Assembly (NCBI GenBank): GCA_033762055.1
Contig: JANRLZ010000362.1
Location: 1 to 6,640, forward strand
Direction of reading: 5' to 3'
Source of the DNA: M3007 sp033762055
GTDB lineage: Bacteria > Bacteroidota > Bacteroidia > Chitinophagales > Saprospiraceae
DNA length: 6,640 nucleotides
Shown here: piece after piece, positions 3,674-6,640 of the stretch
Layout of the letters: every line of letters begins with the position of its first letter
Position numbering within the stretch: position 1 is the stretch's first letter
Notes under the pieces: model-generated
What the model was told of the DNA's origin: nothing
Database searches by the model: none
The model's input: only the letters and a program-made list of their open reading frames with translations
Translations under genes and position numbers: made by a program

Positions 3674-6640
3674 ATGAAGTCATTCCTACTTTTTACACTC
3701 TCCCTCCTGCTGTTTGTTTTGCCGCAAACTCAGGCGCAACAAACGCTTTTTCAAGGGTTTGAAGGCACTTTGACCGACAATTTCCCTTACAACGCTTCCC
3801 CTGCAAGGTATAACAACCAAGCTGCGGAAGACGTATGGAGCGATACCACCGCTACTACCCAAATCAGTCCGGCCACCGGCAATCGCCTGTGGTTCATGCG
3901 CGATCTGGAAAACCCCTCAGGGGGTGGCGCATTTGAACACACCCTGGATTTTGGGCCCGTGGATGTTTCTGCATTTTCCTCCAACACACTTTCTTTCAAA
4001 TACTTCACCATTGCCTACGATTCGGACGACAGTGTCGGGTATTACGTGGCCTACGACAACGGCACGAACTGGACGAATTACACCGCCCTGCAACCCAACA
4101 CCCAGGCCTGGGAAACCGTCACCATCAACGTACCACCCGGCGCCGCCTTCGTTCGTTTAAGGCTGGCTGCCCGCCAAAACGGCGGTTCGGATTTTGCAGC
4201 CTGGGATGACATACAACTCGTTTCCGCCCAGGCAGATATGATACCGCCTACGGTAATAAGCGCCACATTAAATGGTCCGAATACCCTTCAGGTCATTTTT
4301 AGCGAAGCAATGGGGGCCAGCGCTGCCAATCCGGACAATTATACAGGCATCGCCGGTTTGCTGGCCGCAACTACGGGCAGCAACGGCGATACGGTTTTAC
4401 TGAATTATGCCACGCCTTTTGAGGTGGGCAACAGCTATTCGCTGACCATTGACAGCGTACAGGACCTTGCAGGCAATTACATCGCCGCACCTTTTGTATT
4501 TAACTTTACAGTACCGGCGCCATTGATCAGCTTCAGTAGCGCGCGGGTACGGGTGGAAGAGAACGCCGGCATCATCAACGTGCCGGTAAAAATTGACAAC
4601 TTCTTTATTTCGCAAGCAACAGCAAAAGTGCGGGTGGTGGAATTTTCAACGGCGACGGAAGGCAGTCATTTTGATTTGCTCGACAGCACGGTGATTTTTG
4701 TAAACGGCAGCGCCAATAGCCTGAATGTACGGGTAAATATTCTGGATAATACCGAACAACGCGACAGCCGGTACATTATCCTGCAATTGTACGATTTCAA
4801 CGGTGCTCAGTCAGGTACTGTTTTTGAATTTGTTGTATTAATCAGCGACAACGACACCCCGGCGCCGTTACCGCAAGGCAACGCAGTCATTGCACTCCGT
4901 CATCTTACCAGTTATGATATAGACCCTGCTTCCAGCGCTACGGCCGAAATTTCAGCCTTTGATCCGCTGAACAAACGACTGTTTACGACCAACATTGAGC
5001 AGAATAAACTCGAAATCATTGATCTGAAAAACCCCTATGCCTTATCAAAAATCACATCGGTTGACATAACGGCATACGGCGGCGGCATCAATTCCGTGGC
5101 GGTTGCCAACAACGTCGTGGCCGTAGCAGTGGATGACACCCTGATTACCAACCCCGGCAAAATTGTCTTTTTCGACGTTGCCGGCACATTCCTGAATGCC
5201 GTCACGGTAGGCGCATTGCCCGATCATGTAAATTTTACACCTGATGGCTCCAGATTACTGGTCGCCAACGAAGGCGAACCTGCTACCGATTACTCAGTGG
5301 ACCCGGAAGGTTCGGTCAGTGTTATTGACATGACTCCCGGCGTGGCAGCATTGACGCAGGCAAATGTGACTACTATTGGTTTTACGCAGTTCAATGCCGA
5401 TTCGGCCGCGCTGGTAAGCGCCGGCGTGCGAATTTTTGGTCCGGGCGCTACCGTTGCGCAAGATCTTGAACCTGAATACGTAACAGTGTCGGATGACGGG
5501 CTTACGGCCTGGGTCACCTTGCAGGAAAACAACGCGCTGGCGGTCATTGACCTGACAACCAATACCGTCGGCAATATCATTCCGCTCGGACTCAAAGACT
5601 ATGCCGCGCAAAAATTTGCACTGGATGCTTCTGATCAGGCGCCGGGTATCTTTTTCAATAACTGGAAAGTAAAAGGGATTTACCAACCCGACGCTATTGC
5701 CTACTGGAATGTCGGCGGGAACGGCTTTTTGGTCACCGCCAACGAAGGCGACGTACGCGAATGGAATGCTTATGCTGAAATTACCCGTCTGAGCGCTTCC
5801 GGCTATGTGCTTGATTCGGCATCGTTTCCCGATGCAGCTTATCTCAAACGCGCAGAATTGCTGGGGCGACTGAACGTATCCACGGCCGGTGGCGATACCG
5901 ACGGCGACGGCGATTATGATGAAATTCACACCTTCGGCGGGCGATCCATCTCCATCTGGAATGCTGCAACCGGCGCGCTTGTTTGGGACAGTGGTGATGA
6001 CATAGAGCGGATTACGGCTGCTGACCCGGTATTTGGAAGCATCTTCAACGCCAGCAACTCGAATAATACGCGTAAGAACCGTTCCGACGATAAGGGCCCC
6101 GAGCCGGAAGGTATAACGCTCGGTACCATTGACGGGCGCAATTACGCATTCACCGCCCTCGAACGCATCGGAGGCGTCATGGTGTACGACGTTACCAACC
6201 CTGTAGCGCCGGAGTATGTACAATGGATCAACACCCGCGCTACCGGCTCGGCAGCCGGCGGCGATTTGGGGCCGGAGGGCATTTTGTTTATACCAAAAGC
6301 AGAGAGTCCGAATCAACGCGATCTGCTGGTCGTTTCCAACGAAATCAGCGGAACCATTTCGGTTTTTGAAATCAATATTGACCGTACAAAAACCAATGAG
6401 TTTGGTGTGACAAAATATGCCTTTGACGATACCCCTGTGATAGGGCAAGCCAACGGCGCCGACATTCGTGAAGGCGGCATCTCAGGCCTCATGTATCGCG
6501 ATGGTCGCTACCGAATGATCAGCGACCGCGGCCCTAATGCCGATGCCAATGCACATCCGAATGCCAACGGAGCAACAACCCTGGTATTCCCTTTCCCCGA
6601 TTATGCCCCCAAAGTATGGGAGGTAACACCTGTAGGTACC
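3674..6640 (+). CDS. Secreted multidomain protein: Ig-like, Calx-beta, choice-of-anchor I and phytase-like esterase (3' end outside window)
   Basis: The frame is open for 989 codons from ATG 3674 to the last base with no stop. Residues 1-21 are a Sec signal peptide (likely cleavage TQA|QQ). Residues 24-185 form a beta-sandwich that ends AAWDDIQLVSA, resembling MAM or concanavalin-like modules. About 191-280 match a Big_5 Ig-like domain (PPTVISATLNGPNTLQVIFS, then the family's DLAGN). About 284-394 are a Calx-beta domain (VRVEENAG, ending ISDNDTP), which binds calcium in some families. About 405-903 are the choice-of-anchor I region, a beta-propeller-like fold with ANEGEP (531-536), TANEGDVREW (688-697), an Asp-rich loop D741-T-D-G-D-G-D-Y-D749 that may hold calcium, GALVWDSG, and KGPEPEG (807-813). 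From about 905 a phytase-like esterase domain begins (GGISGLMYRDGRYRMISDRGP, 934-954) and runs off the window. Surface or extracellular location is likely; a T9SS sorting tail may follow but cannot be seen. Substrate is unknown; a phosphoester is possible. Confidence 0.9.
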   Translation, partial: MKSFLLFTLSLLLFVLPQTQAQQTLFQGFEGTLTDNFPYNASPARYNNQAAEDVWSDTTATTQISPATGNRLWFMRDLENPSGGGAFEHTLDFGPVDVSAFSSNTLSFKYFTIAYDSDDSVGYYVAYDNGTNWTNYTALQPNTQAWETVTINVPPGAAFVRLRLAARQNGGSDFAAWDDIQLVSAQADMIPPTVISATLNGPNTLQVIFSEAMGASAANPDNYTGIAGLLAATTGSNGDTVLLNYATPFEVGNSYSLTIDSVQDLAGNYIAAPFVFNFTVPAPLISFSSARVRVEENAGIINVPVKIDNFFISQATAKVRVVEFSTATEGSHFDLLDSTVIFVNGSANSLNVRVNILDNTEQRDSRYIILQLYDFNGAQSGTVFEFVVLISDNDTPAPLPQGNAVIALRHLTSYDIDPASSATAEISAFDPLNKRLFTTNIEQNKLEIIDLKNPYALSKITSVDITAYGGGINSVAVANNVVAVAVDDTLITNPGKIVFFDVAGTFLNAVTVGALPDHVNFTPDGSRLLVANEGEPATDYSVDPEGSVSVIDMTPGVAALTQANVTTIGFTQFNADSAALVSAGVRIFGPGATVAQDLEPEYVTVSDDGLTAWVTLQENNALAVIDLTTNTVGNIIPLGLKDYAAQKFALDASDQAPGIFFNNWKVKGIYQPDAIAYWNVGGNGFLVTANEGDVREWNAYAEITRLSASGYVLDSASFPDAAYLKRAELLGRLNVSTAGGDTDGDGDYDEIHTFGGRSISIWNAATGALVWDSGDDIERITAADPVFGSIFNASNSNNTRKNRSDDKGPEPEGITLGTIDGRNYAFTALERIGGVMVYDVTNPVAPEYVQWINTRATGSAAGGDLGPEGILFIPKAESPNQRDLLVVSNEISGTISVFEINIDRTKTNEFGVTKYAFDDTPVIGQANGADIREGGISGLMYRDGRYRMISDRGPNADANAHPNANGATTLVFPFPDYAPKVWEVTPVGT

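Noticed and set aside
5294..6448. Long open frame of 384 codons on the minus strand
   Set aside because: It lies wholly antisense to the secreted protein gene, whose recognisable domains run through the whole interval. Its translation has no domain-like pattern and is rich in Cys, Arg and His in the way of shadow frames.
1..6640. Search for CRISPR repeats, tRNA or rRNA genes, insertion sequences, integrases or defence genes
   Set aside because: I saw no regularly spaced direct repeats, cloverleaf-like arms, conserved rRNA stretches or transposase-like frames. The four downstream coding regions are ordinary or envelope genes, and gaps are under 250 bases.

Overview
The window looks like a chromosomal segment from a Bacteroidota bacterium, plausibly of the Saprospiria (Lewinella/Haliscomenobacter) type. 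The grounds are the C-terminus of a DUF5916 outer-membrane barrel protein, a Bacteroidota-style promoter (-7 element TAATTTTG), start codons preceded by A/T-rich DNA with no Shine-Dalgarno sequence, a lipoprotein signal with an IGSC lipobox, and a large secreted multidomain protein of the Calx-beta / choice-of-anchor type. The lineage below phylum is inference. All supported genes lie on the + strand.

Layout. Positions 1-984 hold the 3' end of a DUF5916 family gene that starts upstream of the window. A gap of 186 bases follows and ends in a 40-base inverted repeat whose right arm runs into the start codon of the next gene. Positions 1171-1638 encode a small protein with two membrane segments and a degenerate HMA-like (ferredoxin-fold) middle. 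Positions 1720-2181 encode a group 1 truncated hemoglobin carried on a lipoprotein signal. These two genes are 81 bases apart with no visible terminator between them, so they may be one transcript, ending at a clear intrinsic terminator at 2251-2290. Positions 2407-3567 encode a 3-hydroxyacyl-CoA dehydrogenase with all catalytic residues and two C-terminal domains. It has its own promoter (2340-2366), a palindrome overlapping that promoter, and a terminator-like hairpin over its stop codon, so it is probably monocistronic. From 3674 to the window edge runs an uninterrupted frame of 989 codons, unfinished at the window end. It encodes a secreted protein: signal peptide, beta-sandwich, Big_5 Ig-like domain, Calx-beta domain, choice-of-anchor I beta-propeller-like region, and the start of a phytase-like esterase domain.

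How the genes fit together. There is no single pathway here. The barrel protein, membrane protein, exported globin and secreted repeat protein all act in the envelope or outside the cell, while the dehydrogenase is a cytosolic beta-oxidation type enzyme. The most interesting piece is the pair of small membrane protein plus exported hemoglobin: the globin's distal heme pocket lacks the usual polar residues, and the partner resembles a metal-binding fold that has lost its cysteines. No mobile element, CRISPR array, tRNA, rRNA or defence system is visible.
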